Shown here in pieces: positions 9,015 to 17,429 of a DNA stretch of 44,464 nt. Position 1 is the first letter of the stretch. Each line of letters opens with the position of its first letter. The notes beneath the pieces are model-generated. The model was not told the origin of the DNA and made no database searches. It saw nothing but the letters and a program-made list of their open reading frames with translations. The position numbers and the translations under genes are program-made. The stretch lies in contig JAJYYZ010000013.1 in the NCBI GenBank assembly GCA_021800445.1, positions 1 through 44,464 on the forward strand, given 5' to 3'. This DNA is from a bacterium. Its GTDB lineage: Bacteria > Thermotogota > Thermotogae > Mesoaciditogales > Mesoaciditogaceae.

Positions 9015-9467
9015 ATGAAAAAAAGTGTTCTTTTCATATGTACCCATAACTCTGCAAGATCACAAATGGCAGAAGGATTTTTAAGGTCTATGTATGGAGA
9101 CAGATATGAAGTTGCAAGTGCCGGAACGATAGCCTCTCATGTTAATCCGTACGCCATAGAGGTTATGAAAGAGATCGGAATTGACATATCAAATCACAGA
9201 TCCAAAAGCATAGAAGAGTTTAGGGGAAGATCTTTCGATTACGTTATCACCGTCTGCGATAGGGCAAATGAGACATGTCCGTTTTTCCCGGGTAAGGTTC
9301 ACATTCACAGGAATTTTGAAGACCCAGCCCTCGCCATAGGATCTGATGAAGAAAAATTTAAAGTATTTAGAAGAGTGCGCGATGAGATAAGAGCATGGAT
9401 AAAGGAAAATTTCGGTACGGGCAAGATCGATTCTAAAGATGTGTCATCTTTTAAAATAGAAGGGTAA
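9015..9467 (+). CDS. arsC: Arsenate reductase, thioredoxin-coupled type
   Basis: A 150-residue protein of the low-molecular-weight phosphatase fold. The catalytic loop is CTHNSARS with Cys9. Cys81 and Cys88 in [10 protein letters not shown] provide the disulfide cascade of the thioredoxin-linked ArsC class. It reduces arsenate to arsenite, which the Acr3 permease encoded next exports. ATG 9015 has AAGGAGGAAA in front. The stop is 1 bp before the acr3 start. All three catalytic cysteines are present, so I expect an active enzyme. Confidence 0.93.
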   Translation: MKKSVLFICTHNSARSQMAEGFLRSMYGDRYEVASAGTIASHVNPYAIEVMKEIGIDISNHRSKSIEEFRGRSFDYVITVCDRANETCPFFPGKVHIHRNFEDPALAIGSDEEKFKVFRRVRDEIRAWIKENFGTGKIDSKDVSSFKIEG

Positions 9468-9468
9468 A

Positions 9469-10500
9469 ATGGATAAAGCGAATAACAAAAACCTTATAAG
9501 ACAACTTGGATTGAAAAACATCCTTTTTCCCGTTTTTGTCGTAGTTGCCATAATCATTGGCCTTTTGCTTGGAAAATACACGAAAGGCAACGATGAAATA
9601 TCGACATACGGCATACCTGTCGGATTATTTTTCATGATATATCCGGCAATGGTGAAAGTTAAGATCGTTGAACTCGGAAGAAGTTTTAAAAATATAAAGA
9701 GCGTTGGTTTGATGGTTGTTTTGAATTATCTTGTTGCACCATTTCTTGTTGCAGGTCTTGCTTATGCGTTCTTTTATATTTTTTACGCTTTAGGGTTAAT
9801 CTCTTCAAATATGTCACAGCAGGCAATAGTTGGAATAATACTGCTTGGAGTGGCTCCGTGTATAGCGATGGTCATGGTCTGGACGGACATGTCAAAAGGA
9901 AATATGTCAATGGCTGTGTCTTTTGTGGCATGGAATTCTATAATCCAAATAATAATGACGCCGTTTCTCATATATCTTCTTGCAAGAACGAAGGTATCAA
10001 TAGATCCGTCTTTGATACTTCAAAGCATTCTTTTGTATTTAGCCCTGCCTTTTTTAGGCGGAGTACTGACAAGATATCTTTTGCAAAAAAAATCCTATTT
10101 CACAAAAATCACGAATTTGCTCGGAAACGTGCAAACAATAGCCTTGCTTTTCACAATTCTTGTGATGTTTTGGAGCGAAGGATATGGAATAATCCAATAC
10201 CCTTCTTTGATATGGATGGTCGCAATTGTGATGCTTTCATTTTATTTTGTGCTTTTTAACGTTGGATATCTCACGGCAAGAAGATTCAAGTTTAATTATG
10301 AAGATTCAACGTCGATAGGATACACAGTTGCGGCAAGAGATTTCGAAGTTTCAATTGCAATAGCCATAACGGCTTTTTCAGCATACCCATTTGTCCCAAT
10401 AGTGACAGCAATAGGGCCTTTACTCGAAATTCCTCTCATGCTTTTGCTCGTTATGATTCAATTGAGAAGAAAAAGGAAGATAGAGAGTACTTTAAATTGA
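9469..10500 (+). CDS. acr3: Arsenite efflux permease of the ACR3 family
   Basis: A 343-residue membrane protein with ten predicted helices. The helix-4 signature GVAPCIAMVMVWTDMSKGN includes the cysteine essential for arsenite transport in the Acr3 family, and helix 9 carries the conserved charged residue in VAARDFEVSIAIAI. It expels As(III) using the proton gradient. It is the last gene of arsR-arsC-acr3 and is followed by a strong terminator. It is distinct from the unrelated ArsB family. Confidence 0.93.
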   Translation: MDKANNKNLIRQLGLKNILFPVFVVVAIIIGLLLGKYTKGNDEISTYGIPVGLFFMIYPAMVKVKIVELGRSFKNIKSVGLMVVLNYLVAPFLVAGLAYAFFYIFYALGLISSNMSQQAIVGIILLGVAPCIAMVMVWTDMSKGNMSMAVSFVAWNSIIQIIMTPFLIYLLARTKVSIDPSLILQSILLYLALPFLGGVLTRYLLQKKSYFTKITNLLGNVQTIALLFTILVMFWSEGYGIIQYPSLIWMVAIVMLSFYFVLFNVGYLTARRFKFNYEDSTSIGYTVAARDFEVSIAIAITAFSAYPFVPIVTAIGPLLEIPLMLLLVMIQLRRKRKIESTLN

Positions 10501-10521
10501 TATTTTACAATCATAAAAATT

Positions 10522-10543
10522 AGCCCCCTTGTGGGGCTTTTTT
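10522..10543 (+). terminator. Terminator of the arsenic operon
   Basis: AGCCCC at 10522-10527 pairs with GGGGCT at 10533-10538 across a 5-nt loop and runs into six Ts. It lies 21 bp past the acr3 stop. Confidence 0.85.
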
Positions 10544-10607
10544 GTTGTAAAAGTGGTAGAATAGTTGTGGTCATAAGTTCATTATTATTCTAAAGAAGGT
10601 GAAGTTA

Positions 10608-12017
10608 GTGAAAGAAATGGAATTTGATGTTGTAGTCATCGGTGGTGGTTCTGGAGGAACACCTGGCGCGAATTTACTTGCGAAGAACGGTCTTAAAGTG
10701 GCTCTTGTGGAAAAAGGAAAAGGCCTTGGTGGTACATGCCTTTTTGAAGGATGCATCCCTTCGAAGATCTACATCGAAAGTGCCTCAAGGTATAATATGC
10801 TGCGTGAGATGAAAGACTTTGGAATCGATGGCACTTTTGATTTTAAAGTTGATTTTCGCAAGATAAAAAGCAGAAAAGAAGAGATTTTAAAAGTAAGAAC
10901 GGAAAGAGCAAGTAAAGGAGCCTCCAAAAATCATTTAAATGTTTTTTACGGTCTGGCCAAGATATCGGGCTCAAATACGGTTGACGTTGAAGGAAAGGAC
11001 GGAGATATAAGGTTTAAGTTTAAAAAACTCATCATAGCAACCGGATCTGAAGGAGTAAAAATACCCATTCCGGGAAATGAATTGTGTTTGTCTGTTGAAG
11101 ATATCTTTGAACTTGAAGAAAAGCCTGAATCAATCGTGGTAATTGGCGGTGGATACATAGGTGTGGAAATGGCCTCCATGTTTAGAAGGTTGGATACAAA
11201 GGTTACCATAATAGAACTTTTGCCAAGACTTTTGTCAACTGAAGATGTAAACGTGAGTATGGCTGTGGCAGAAGGACTTCAAAATTCAGGAATCGATATT
11301 CACATCAACTCAAAAGTGATCTCGGTAGAAAAATCATCATCTGGATTTGCGGTAAAATATTCTGAAAATGGAGAAGAAAAAGTTGCCTATGGTCAAAAGG
11401 TCTTGATGGCAGCAGGCAGAAAGCCAAGAACAAACGGTATAGATCTTGGAATACTTGGAATAGAAAAAGGCAAACGTGGTGAGATCCCCGTCAATGATTA
11501 CATGCAAACCGTGAATGAGAATGTTTATGCCCCAGGTGATGTAAATGGAAAACTTATGCTTGCCCACGCTGCAACAGTCGAATCTTTAACGGCAGCGTAC
11601 AAGATCCTCGGGAAGGATATGGAGATCAATTATACCGCTATACCGCACGCGATTTTTAGCGATCCGGAAAGTGCAAGTGTCGGGATGGATTCGACGAAGG
11701 GAAAAGAACTTGGATACGAAGTTTTTAGATTTCCCTATTCAGAGGATGCTAAAGCACTTATAATGGGAGACAAAAAAGGATTTGTTCAATTTGTTGTAGA
11801 TTTTCAAAATCACAAACTCATGGGCACCCAAATAGTCGGAAAGGAAGCCTCTGAATTGATAGCAGGACCTACACAGGTGATAAAGATGAACGGTACACTT
11901 GAAGACATAACATCTTGTGTCTACACCCATCCGACTTTGAGCGAGGTTATCTTTGAAGCGGCAGAAAGTGCTTTAAGTTTGCTTGGGAAAAAAGTATCAA
12001 AGACAGAAAAAGTATAA
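10608..12017 (+). CDS. FAD-dependent pyridine nucleotide-disulfide oxidoreductase
   Basis: A 469-residue flavoprotein of the dihydrolipoamide-dehydrogenase/mercuric-reductase class. The FAD-binding GGGSGG is at residues 12-17. The redox-active disulfide is GGTCLFEGCIPSK (Cys44, Cys49). The NAD(P)-binding stretch is VIGGGYIGVEMA, the second FAD motif is NVYAPGDVNG, and the C-terminal interface has YTHPTLSE. There is no vicinal CC at the end, which argues against a mercuric reductase, and no lipoyl complex genes are nearby. It may act as a stand-alone disulfide reductase. GTG 10608 fits AAGGTGA at 10597-10603 better than the in-frame GTG at 10599. It is flanked by terminators on both sides, so it is monocistronic. 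Confidence 0.85.
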   Translation: MKEMEFDVVVIGGGSGGTPGANLLAKNGLKVALVEKGKGLGGTCLFEGCIPSKIYIESASRYNMLREMKDFGIDGTFDFKVDFRKIKSRKEEILKVRTERASKGASKNHLNVFYGLAKISGSNTVDVEGKDGDIRFKFKKLIIATGSEGVKIPIPGNELCLSVEDIFELEEKPESIVVIGGGYIGVEMASMFRRLDTKVTIIELLPRLLSTEDVNVSMAVAEGLQNSGIDIHINSKVISVEKSSSGFAVKYSENGEEKVAYGQKVLMAAGRKPRTNGIDLGILGIEKGKRGEIPVNDYMQTVNENVYAPGDVNGKLMLAHAATVESLTAAYKILGKDMEINYTAIPHAIFSDPESASVGMDSTKGKELGYEVFRFPYSEDAKALIMGDKKGFVQFVVDFQNHKLMGTQIVGKEASELIAGPTQVIKMNGTLEDITSCVYTHPTLSEVIFEAAESALSLLGKKVSKTEKV

Positions 12018-12028
12018 TCATCGATATG

Positions 12029-12054
12029 AAAAAGCCCCCTATTGGGGGCTTTTT
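12029..12054. terminator. Bidirectional rho-independent terminator
   Basis: AAAAAGCCCCC at 12029-12039 pairs with GGGGGCTTTTT at 12044-12054 across a 4-nt loop. The flanking A and T tracts make it work on either strand. It ends the flavoprotein gene and also the remnant on the minus strand. Confidence 0.88.
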
Positions 12055-12055
12055 A

Positions 12056-12241
12056 TCAATTGAATTGATCACACGCGTCTATTACCCATTTTATATGTGC
12101 TACCGCCGGACCACCGCCCATTACACCTGCAACCATGGCAGATTCTATTATTTCTTGCTTTGTCGCTCCTTCTTTTATTGCGTTTTTAACATGATAAGCA
12201 ACGCAATAAGGACATTGAGTAACAACATTTAAATTTGACAT
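12056..12241 (-). pseudogene. 5'-truncated carboxymuconolactone decarboxylase/AhpD-like remnant
   Basis: The 61 residues match the C-terminal two thirds of a small CMD/AhpD-family protein: CPYCVAYHVKNAIKEGATKQ has the CxxC (Cys10, Cys13) and His, followed by EIIESAMVAGVMGGGPAVAH. The expected N-terminal helix is missing. In the same frame TAA occurs a few codons upstream, and the sequence there already belongs to the promoter region of the divergent Gfo/Idh gene. No ribosome binding site precedes ATG 12241 or TTG 12256. I read it as a decayed gene, although a short functional version cannot be excluded. Full-length relatives reduce peroxides through the CxxC pair. Confidence 0.6.
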
Positions 12242-12281
12242 AACAAAGATGCACAAAAGTTCAATTTTTTATAAAATGCGT

Positions 12282-12287
12282 TATAAT
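12282..12287 (+). promoter_or_regulatory. -10 box of the Gfo/Idh gene
   Basis: A consensus TATAAT lies 37 bp before ATG 12324, with GGAGGG between. The -35 region is poor, so this is a moderate call. Confidence 0.4.
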
Positions 12288-12323
12288 TTTCAGAAGTGAT
12301 CGAAGAATGATGGAGGGATTTTT

Positions 12324-13427
12324 ATGGCAAAAAATGTAAGGGTTGGTGTTATAGGAGTAGGACTCATAGGTCAACTGGCGCATATTCCGGCTTACATCGA
12401 AGTTGGAGCGGAGATCGTAGGTATAGCAGATGTCGTCGAAAGCAGGCTGAAGAAAGTTGCAAAACAATTTTCTATACCCAAAATCTACACGAACTACAAA
12501 GATTTATTGGCGAATCCCGATATCGATGCTGTGAGCATATGCACGCCGAATTATCTACACGCCCAAATGACAATCGACGCTTTGAACGCCGGAAAGGCTG
12601 TACTTTGTGAAAAGCCGATGGCCATGAACGCAAAAGAAGCCAAAAGTATGTTTGAAACATCTCAAAAAACGGGAAAGTTACTCATGATGGGATTTAACAA
12701 CAGATTCAGAGGAGACGCGCAAAAGTTGAAGCAATTCATAGATGAGGGAAAACTTGGAAAGATATATTACGCCAAGATAGGATATATGAGAAGGCGTGGA
12801 ACTCCAAAAGGATGGTTTACAGTCAAAAAGGAATCCGGCGGAGGACCTGTCATAGACATAGGGGTGCATGTGATAGATCTGACGAGATATCTGATGGGAA
12901 ATCCTAAACCTGTCTCAGTTTCGGCTTCAACTTACAAATACTTTCCAGAATATCATATAGATGGAAAATACCCATGGGAATCTTCTGATGTCAAAGATGG
13001 TCTGAGAGATGGTAAAGAAAATGATGTTGAAGATCTTGCGATCGTCTTCATAAGGTTTGAAGATGGATCGAGTGTTTTTGTTGAAACTTCGTGGGCATCC
13101 AACATAGCGGAAGACAGATTTTATATAGACATGCTGGGAACGAAAATGGGAGCCGAGATAGATTCTTACAACCCAATCCATAAAGGTTCCAAAAATAACG
13201 AGGGATCTATATCGCTTTATGGAGAAGAATTGCATTCTCTTGTTGATTACGATGTGAAGACGCCGGAGGTAAGAAGCCATTTTGAAGAGATAAAATATTT
13301 CGTTGGACTTTTGAGAGATAAGAAACCTGATTTGCTCGACACGGCGAAAAACGGTGTTGAAATTCAAAAGATAATTGACGCAATATATAAGAGTGCCCAG
13401 ATCGGAAAAGAAGTCATCGTTGAATAG
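12324..13427 (+). CDS. Gfo/Idh/MocA-family NAD(P)-dependent oxidoreductase
   Basis: A 367-residue protein with an N-terminal Rossmann fold (VGVIGVGLIGQLAHIPAY), the family's nucleotide-site motif CEKPMAMN around residue 95, and the substrate domain motif GGGPVIDIGVHVIDLTRYLMG with the conserved D and H of the active site. Such enzymes oxidise or epimerise sugars, inositols and related polyols; the substrate here cannot be told. ATG 12324 has TGGAGGGA before it. It stands alone with its own TATAAT box and is followed by a heptamer repeat array. A sugar role would fit the ABC transporter at 38-41 kb, but that is not evidence of a link. Confidence 0.88.
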   Translation: MAKNVRVGVIGVGLIGQLAHIPAYIEVGAEIVGIADVVESRLKKVAKQFSIPKIYTNYKDLLANPDIDAVSICTPNYLHAQMTIDALNAGKAVLCEKPMAMNAKEAKSMFETSQKTGKLLMMGFNNRFRGDAQKLKQFIDEGKLGKIYYAKIGYMRRRGTPKGWFTVKKESGGGPVIDIGVHVIDLTRYLMGNPKPVSVSASTYKYFPEYHIDGKYPWESSDVKDGLRDGKENDVEDLAIVFIRFEDGSSVFVETSWASNIAEDRFYIDMLGTKMGAEIDSYNPIHKGSKNNEGSISLYGEELHSLVDYDVKTPEVRSHFEEIKYFVGLLRDKKPDLLDTAKNGVEIQKIIDAIYKSAQIGKEVIVE

Positions 13428-13429
13428 AA

Positions 13430-13478
13430 GTGAGACAGATAACGCGTGATTGGTAGCGGGTAAGCAGTTAAAGGCAAA
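13430..13478. repeat. Degenerate heptamer repeat array
   Basis: Seven 7-bp units run without gaps from 13430, for example GTGAGAC, GCGTGAT, TGGTAGC and GGGTAAG. On the other strand they match the CTACCCG/CACGCG units of the arrays at 34944 and 37894. A perfect 8-bp hairpin (ATCCTGAA with TTCAGGAT, 13484-13504) follows, without a T tract. Confidence 0.55.
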
Positions 13479-13563
13479 AGGCGATCCTGAATCAATTTCA
13501 GGATGAAATTATAGTAAGTACAAAAACAGCGCGTGAATGTGATCTGAAAATTGGTGGTGAATT

Positions 13564-14175
13564 ATGATAATAGGTGTTTGTGGAAACATAGGGGCAGGAA
13601 AATCGACGATAATAGAGATAATGGAAAAGCATCTTAATTATGTGCCTGTCTACGAAACGGTAGAAGAAAATCCATATCTTGAAGATTTTTACAAGAATAT
13701 GAGAAAATGGGCTTTTCATTCTCAACTTTTCTTTCTTATAAAGCGCTTTGATTTTTTAAAAAGAGTTGATCCGTCAAAAGGCGTCATATTGGAAGACAGA
13801 ACAATAGAAGAAGATGTCAACATCTTTGCCAAAAATTTGCACGATATGGGATACATTTCTGACAAAGATTGGAAAACATACCTCGATCTGTTCAGAACTT
13901 TTTCAGATCATCTTCCAAAGCCTCGTGGTCTTATCTATCTTGAGGCATCAACCGAAACTCTCAAAGAGCATGTTAGACGCAGAGGAAGAGCCTTTGAAAG
14001 CAAAATTTCAGAGGGTTATCTTGAAAGGCTTAACATACTTTACAAGACATGGATATTCAAAATTGAAATTCCGGTATTTCGAATCGATTGTAACTCTCTT
14101 GATTTTGTGTTTCGCGAAAAAGACAGAGACGAAACTCTTCAAAAAGTGGCGAATTTCGTCAATTCTCTCGAATAA
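13564..14175 (+). CDS. Deoxynucleoside kinase family protein
   Basis: A 203-residue kinase of the deoxyadenosine/deoxyguanosine kinase type (PF01712). The P-loop GNIGAGKS is at residues 7-14, the catalytic EDR motif at 77-79, and the lid region is HVRRRGRAFE. It phosphorylates deoxynucleosides for salvage with ATP. ATG 13564 follows TTGGTGGTG, a modest ribosome binding site. No other nucleotide gene is nearby. The base specificity (dA, dG or dC) cannot be read from sequence. Confidence 0.87.
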   Translation: MIIGVCGNIGAGKSTIIEIMEKHLNYVPVYETVEENPYLEDFYKNMRKWAFHSQLFFLIKRFDFLKRVDPSKGVILEDRTIEEDVNIFAKNLHDMGYISDKDWKTYLDLFRTFSDHLPKPRGLIYLEASTETLKEHVRRRGRAFESKISEGYLERLNILYKTWIFKIEIPVFRIDCNSLDFVFREKDRDETLQKVANFVNSLE

Positions 14176-14200
14176 AATGCTTTTTTGACGAATCTTGTCG

Positions 14201-14250
14201 GTATGCGTGAGTATGCATCGGTATGTATGAGTATGCACGAGTATACTTTT
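14201..14250. repeat. Tandem decamer repeat, five units
   Basis: Five contiguous 10-bp units start with GTAT: GTATGCGTGA, GTATGCATCG, GTATGTATGA, GTATGCACGA, then GTATACTTTT. The array lies 26 bp after the kinase gene and about 58 bp before the next start. The one-helical-turn period places each GTAT on the same DNA face. Confidence 0.8.
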
Positions 14251-14307
14251 CTTCGATGTTAAAGTTGCCTATGCTATACTTTGTGTTGAGAAATGGAGGT
14301 GGCTTTT

Positions 14308-15636
14308 GTGAAGAAAAAAGTTTTAATTCTCGGAGCGGCTGGAAGAGATTTTCACAATTTTAACACGTATTTTCGCGATAATTCAGATTATGAGGTTGTG
14401 GCATTCACGGCAACACAAATTCCGGACATTGCCGGTAGGAAATATCCTGCCGAATTGGCTGGGAAACTTTACCCCAACGGTATACCGATATATCCGGAAG
14501 AAGACATGGCTAAACTCGTTAAAGCACATTCGATAGACGAAGTCGTCTTATCTTACAGCGACCTTCCGCATCAATACGTTATGGAACGGGCATCCATGGT
14601 TATTTCGGCGGGTGCGGATTTTAAGTTGATGGGCACAAATCACACGATGATAAAATCCAAAAAACCTGTCATAGCCATTTGCGCCGTAAGAACCGGTTCC
14701 GGAAAGAGTCAAACGACAAGAAGAGTGCTTGATGTATTAAGAACTCACAAGAAAAAAGTTATATCTATACGTCATCCCATGCCTTACGGTGATCTTGTCA
14801 AGCAAAAGGTTCAAAGATATGCCACATATTCCGATCTTGATAAATATGAATGCACGATAGAGGAAAGAGAAGAATACGAGCCCCATATAGACAGGGGAAG
14901 CGTGATCTATTCCGGTGTCGATTATGAGGCCATCGCAAGACAGGCCGAATCTGAAAACCCGGATGTTATTTTGTGGGACGGCGGAAACAACGATTTTTCA
15001 TTCTACAAACCGGATTTACTCATAGTTGTTGCCGATCCTCATAGGCCCGGTCATGAAAAGACTTTTTATCCGGGGCTTGCGAATTTCATGATGGCAGATG
15101 TAATAGTCATAAACAAAGAAGAAACGGCACTTCCGGAAAATATAGATGAAATAAGAAGAAGTGCGGCACAATTCAATCCCAATGCCACGATTGTCGATGC
15201 TACTTCTCCGATATTCGTTGAAAATTGGGAGAAAATACGCGGAAAGAAAGTACTTGTCATAGAAGATGGTCCAACGTTAACTCACGGCAACATGCAATAT
15301 GGCGCAGGCTATGTTGCAGCCGTTAAATTCGGTGCGGGTGAGATCATAGATCCGAAACCATTCGCAGTTGGTTCTATAATTGATACTTTCAAGAAATACA
15401 ATCATCTTTCAAAGATACTTCCGGCGATGGGGTATGGAGGAAAGCAGATAAAAGAACTTGAGGAGACGATTAACAAATCTGACGCGGAACTTGTCATCGT
15501 TGGGACACCGATAGATCTTGGCAGGGTTTTAAAGATGAACAAACCTTCCTTAAGGGTCAGATACGAACTCGAGGAAATCGGAAAACCGAATCTCGAAGAT
15601 GTGATATCCGATTTTCTCAAGTCAAATAAAATCTAA
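14308..15636 (+). CDS. Cyclic 2,3-diphosphoglycerate synthetase-like P-loop protein
   Basis: A 442-residue protein. The N-terminus (KKKVLILGAAGRDFHNFN) forms a Rossmann-like domain. The P-loop is AVRTGSGKSQTTRRV near residue 135, with later motifs ILWDGGNNDFSF and VIVINKEE. This is the family annotated as cyclic 2,3-diphosphoglycerate synthetase, an enzyme that closes 2,3-bisphosphoglycerate into a thermoprotective solute in some methanogens. In bacteria its function is unproven, so I name the family only. GTG 14308 is chosen because GGAGGTGG at 14295-14302 precedes it; the ATG at 14293 overlaps that site. It converges with the ogt gene, and their stop codons overlap. Confidence 0.75.
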   Translation: MKKKVLILGAAGRDFHNFNTYFRDNSDYEVVAFTATQIPDIAGRKYPAELAGKLYPNGIPIYPEEDMAKLVKAHSIDEVVLSYSDLPHQYVMERASMVISAGADFKLMGTNHTMIKSKKPVIAICAVRTGSGKSQTTRRVLDVLRTHKKKVISIRHPMPYGDLVKQKVQRYATYSDLDKYECTIEEREEYEPHIDRGSVIYSGVDYEAIARQAESENPDVILWDGGNNDFSFYKPDLLIVVADPHRPGHEKTFYPGLANFMMADVIVINKEETALPENIDEIRRSAAQFNPNATIVDATSPIFVENWEKIRGKKVLVIEDGPTLTHGNMQYGAGYVAAVKFGAGEIIDPKPFAVGSIIDTFKKYNHLSKILPAMGYGGKQIKELEETINKSDAELVIVGTPIDLGRVLKMNKPSLRVRYELEEIGKPNLEDVISDFLKSNKI

Positions 15637-16118
15637 GAGTCGGGGCGTCGAGCCCCGATTTTGTTTCCTTCATGATCTAAAAGCCACAATTTTCTCCACT
15701 GCCCCCCACCGTAATTTCCAATCGTACCGTCTGATTTCACAACGCGATGGCAAGGAATTATTATGATAATTGGATTTTTACCCACAGCACTTCCAACCGC
15801 TCTAACTGCTTTTGAATATCCGATCGATATGGCTACATCCTTGTAAGAGAAAACTTTCCCAAAAGGTATCTTCATCATCTCGTTCCAAACACGCTTTTGA
15901 AAATCTGTTCCATTGAGAATGTAATTGATCGAAAAAGCCTTTCGTTTTCCTGCAAAGTATTCATCCAACTGGAAGATACAATTTTGAATCTCATGAGAAT
16001 TGGAGTTCGACTTTGGGATCTCATCTGTAAAGTCAATGGAATAAATAAGATCATCGGCACCCATTATTTTTATTGTGCCTATTGGAGATTTGTAATACGC
16101 AGTTTGAAAGTTTGACAT
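15633..16118 (-). CDS. ogt: Methylated-DNA--protein-cysteine methyltransferase
   Basis: A 161-residue suicide repair protein that takes the alkyl group from O6-alkylguanine. The active site is IPCHRVVKSDG with Cys123. The helix-turn-helix region FQKRVWNEMMKIPFGKVFSY and the Asn-hinge region precede it. ATG 16118 is preceded by GAGGTGAAGG. Its last seven codons (GARRPDS) and stop lie inside the terminator hairpin at 15640-15662, so coding and terminator functions overlap. The family, length and motif leave little doubt. Confidence 0.95.
   Translation of the reverse strand: MSNFQTAYYKSPIGTIKIMGADDLIYSIDFTDEIPKSNSNSHEIQNCIFQLDEYFAGKRKAFSINYILNGTDFQKRVWNEMMKIPFGKVFSYKDVAISIGYSKAVRAVGSAVGKNPIIIIIPCHRVVKSDGTIGNYGGGQWRKLWLLDHEGNKIGARRPDS
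15640..15662. terminator. Terminator shared by two convergent genes
   Basis: TCGGGGC at 15640-15646 pairs with GCCCCGA at 15652-15658 across a 5-nt loop, followed by TTTTG on the plus strand. It ends the cyclic-DPG-synthetase-like gene and encodes the C-terminus of ogt on the minus strand. Confidence 0.8.
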
Positions 16119-16142
16119 ACCTTCACCTCATTGTCGCCTTTT

Positions 16143-16177
16143 CCACACGCTACCCGCTACGAGCCACACACTTGTTT
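16143..16177. repeat. Degenerate heptamer repeat array
   Basis: Five 7-bp units: CCACACG, CTACCCG, CTACGAG, CCACACA, CTTGTTT. They lie between the ogt start and the end of the beta-propeller gene. The first three units are nearly identical to those at 35024-35051 and 38005-38032. Confidence 0.6.
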
Positions 16178-16217
16178 TTTCATAAGCCATATGCACTGTG
16201 CCACCTTTGTGCATCAG

Positions 16218-17300
16218 TTACATTTTAACCGCGTAGAGATAATCATTCAACGATCCTATGTAGAGGGTATTATCATTTCCCAAAGCCGGAACGGAATTAA
16301 CGAAACTTCCCAGTTTGTATTGCCACAAAAGTGTGCCGGATGTGTTGAGAGCGCATAAATATCCGTTTTGAGTTCCAAAATACAAAATGCCATTTTTGCC
16401 TAAGGAAACGGTCGTTGGAAATCCATCTGTTTTGTAAAACCAATTCATATAGCCATCTTTTATTGCGCAAACATATCCTGTTGGATTGAATCCGCTGTGA
16501 TCTGTAATGGCATAAACAGTTCCTTCTTGTGAGATGACGGGCGTGCCATTCGCGTTACCGCCTATGTTGATCGTCCACAACAACTTCCCGTTTTTGTCTA
16601 AAGCGTAAAATTCGCCATTCTCAGTTCCAAAGTAAATTGTCCCATCATTTCCGACCCCAACGCTTCCATCTAACATGGAACCACTTTTGTATTCCCATAT
16701 CAATTTTCCGTCTTTTTCAAGTGCGTAAACGTTACCAGCAACGTTTGAAAAATACACGGTTCCATTCTCTCCCACAACCGGATTCGATCTGATCGGAGCG
16801 TTAGTTTTGTATTCCCATATCAATTTTCCATTTTGATCTAAAGCGTAAAACACGCCTGAATTGTTTCCGAAATAAATTACGTTGTTTGAAATTGCCCCAG
16901 TAGAATTTATGGAATCATCCGTTTTAAATTTCCAGATAAAATGACCGTCTCCACTCAAAGCATAAAAATAGCCAGTATTGGTGCCAAAATACAGGTTTCC
17001 GTTTTCACCGACTGAAGCGCCGGAAAATATCTGCCCTCCGGAGGTAAAATTCCATTTCAACTTTCCATCCGGATTTATTGCGTACATCTTTCCATCGTAA
17101 GAACCTACGTAAATTGTTCCGTCATTTCCCAAAACGGGTGATGCAAGTATATGCCCTTCTGTTTTGTAAGTCCACCGGACAATTGAACTTGTCGAATTGA
17201 CATTTTTACCTGGAGAAGGTATCAAAAATCTGCCGATTACTATGAGCCCTACAAGTATAACCGACCATAAAAACCACCACGAAAATTTTTTGTTGTTCAT
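16218..17300 (-). CDS. Membrane-anchored PQQ-like beta-propeller protein
   Basis: A 360-residue protein. Residues 5-27 form one uncleaved signal-anchor helix, so the rest faces outside the cytoplasm. Eight repeats follow, each ending in a (L/I/V)xWxY/F/I strand such as LIWEYKTNA and containing GxxGTxYFGTxxGxxYAL. This is an eight-bladed PQQ-like (BamB-type) propeller. BamB helps outer-membrane protein assembly, but many such propellers have other binding roles, and I cannot say which applies. ATG 17300 overlaps the stop of the 43-residue ORF in ATGA, making it the last gene of the glyS operon. Confidence 0.85.
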   Translation of the reverse strand: MNNKKFSWWFLWSVILVGLIVIGRFLIPSPGKNVNSTSSIVRWTYKTEGHILASPVLGNDGTIYVGSYDGKMYAINPDGKLKWNFTSGGQIFSGASVGENGNLYFGTNTGYFYALSGDGHFIWKFKTDDSINSTGAISNNVIYFGNNSGVFYALDQNGKLIWEYKTNAPIRSNPVVGENGTVYFSNVAGNVYALEKDGKLIWEYKSGSMLDGSVGVGNDGTIYFGTENGEFYALDKNGKLLWTINIGGNANGTPVISQEGTVYAITDHSGFNPTGYVCAIKDGYMNWFYKTDGFPTTVSLGKNGILYFGTQNGYLCALNTSGTLLWQYKLGSFVNSVPALGNDNTLYIGSLNDYLYAVKM

Positions 17301-17428
17301 ATCTCTACCATATCAAAGTCGGATTTCAAACGGCTTAAAAGATTTTGAACATCTTTGATCCTGAAGAAATGAGATTCGCATTTGCAATCCGAAGAGCCGA
17401 AATGAGGAATTCCCTCTTCATTTGTCAC
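17297..17428 (-). CDS. Small 43-residue protein coupled to glyS
   Basis: A short ORF starting GTG 17428, one base after the glyS stop, with AGAGG in the glyS end as ribosome binding site. It ends in TGA overlapping the ATG of the propeller gene. The product is polar: it begins VTNEEGIPHFGSS, has a Cys-x-Cys pair (DCKC) and ends in an amphipathic helix (FFRIKDVQNLLSRLKSD). I recognise no family. The coupling at both ends and the complete use of the gap argue that it is translated. Cys-Lys-Cys followed by E-S-H could bind a metal, which is only a guess. Confidence 0.55.
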   Translation of the reverse strand: MTNEEGIPHFGSSDCKCESHFFRIKDVQNLLSRLKSDFDMVEI

Positions 17429-17429
17429 G

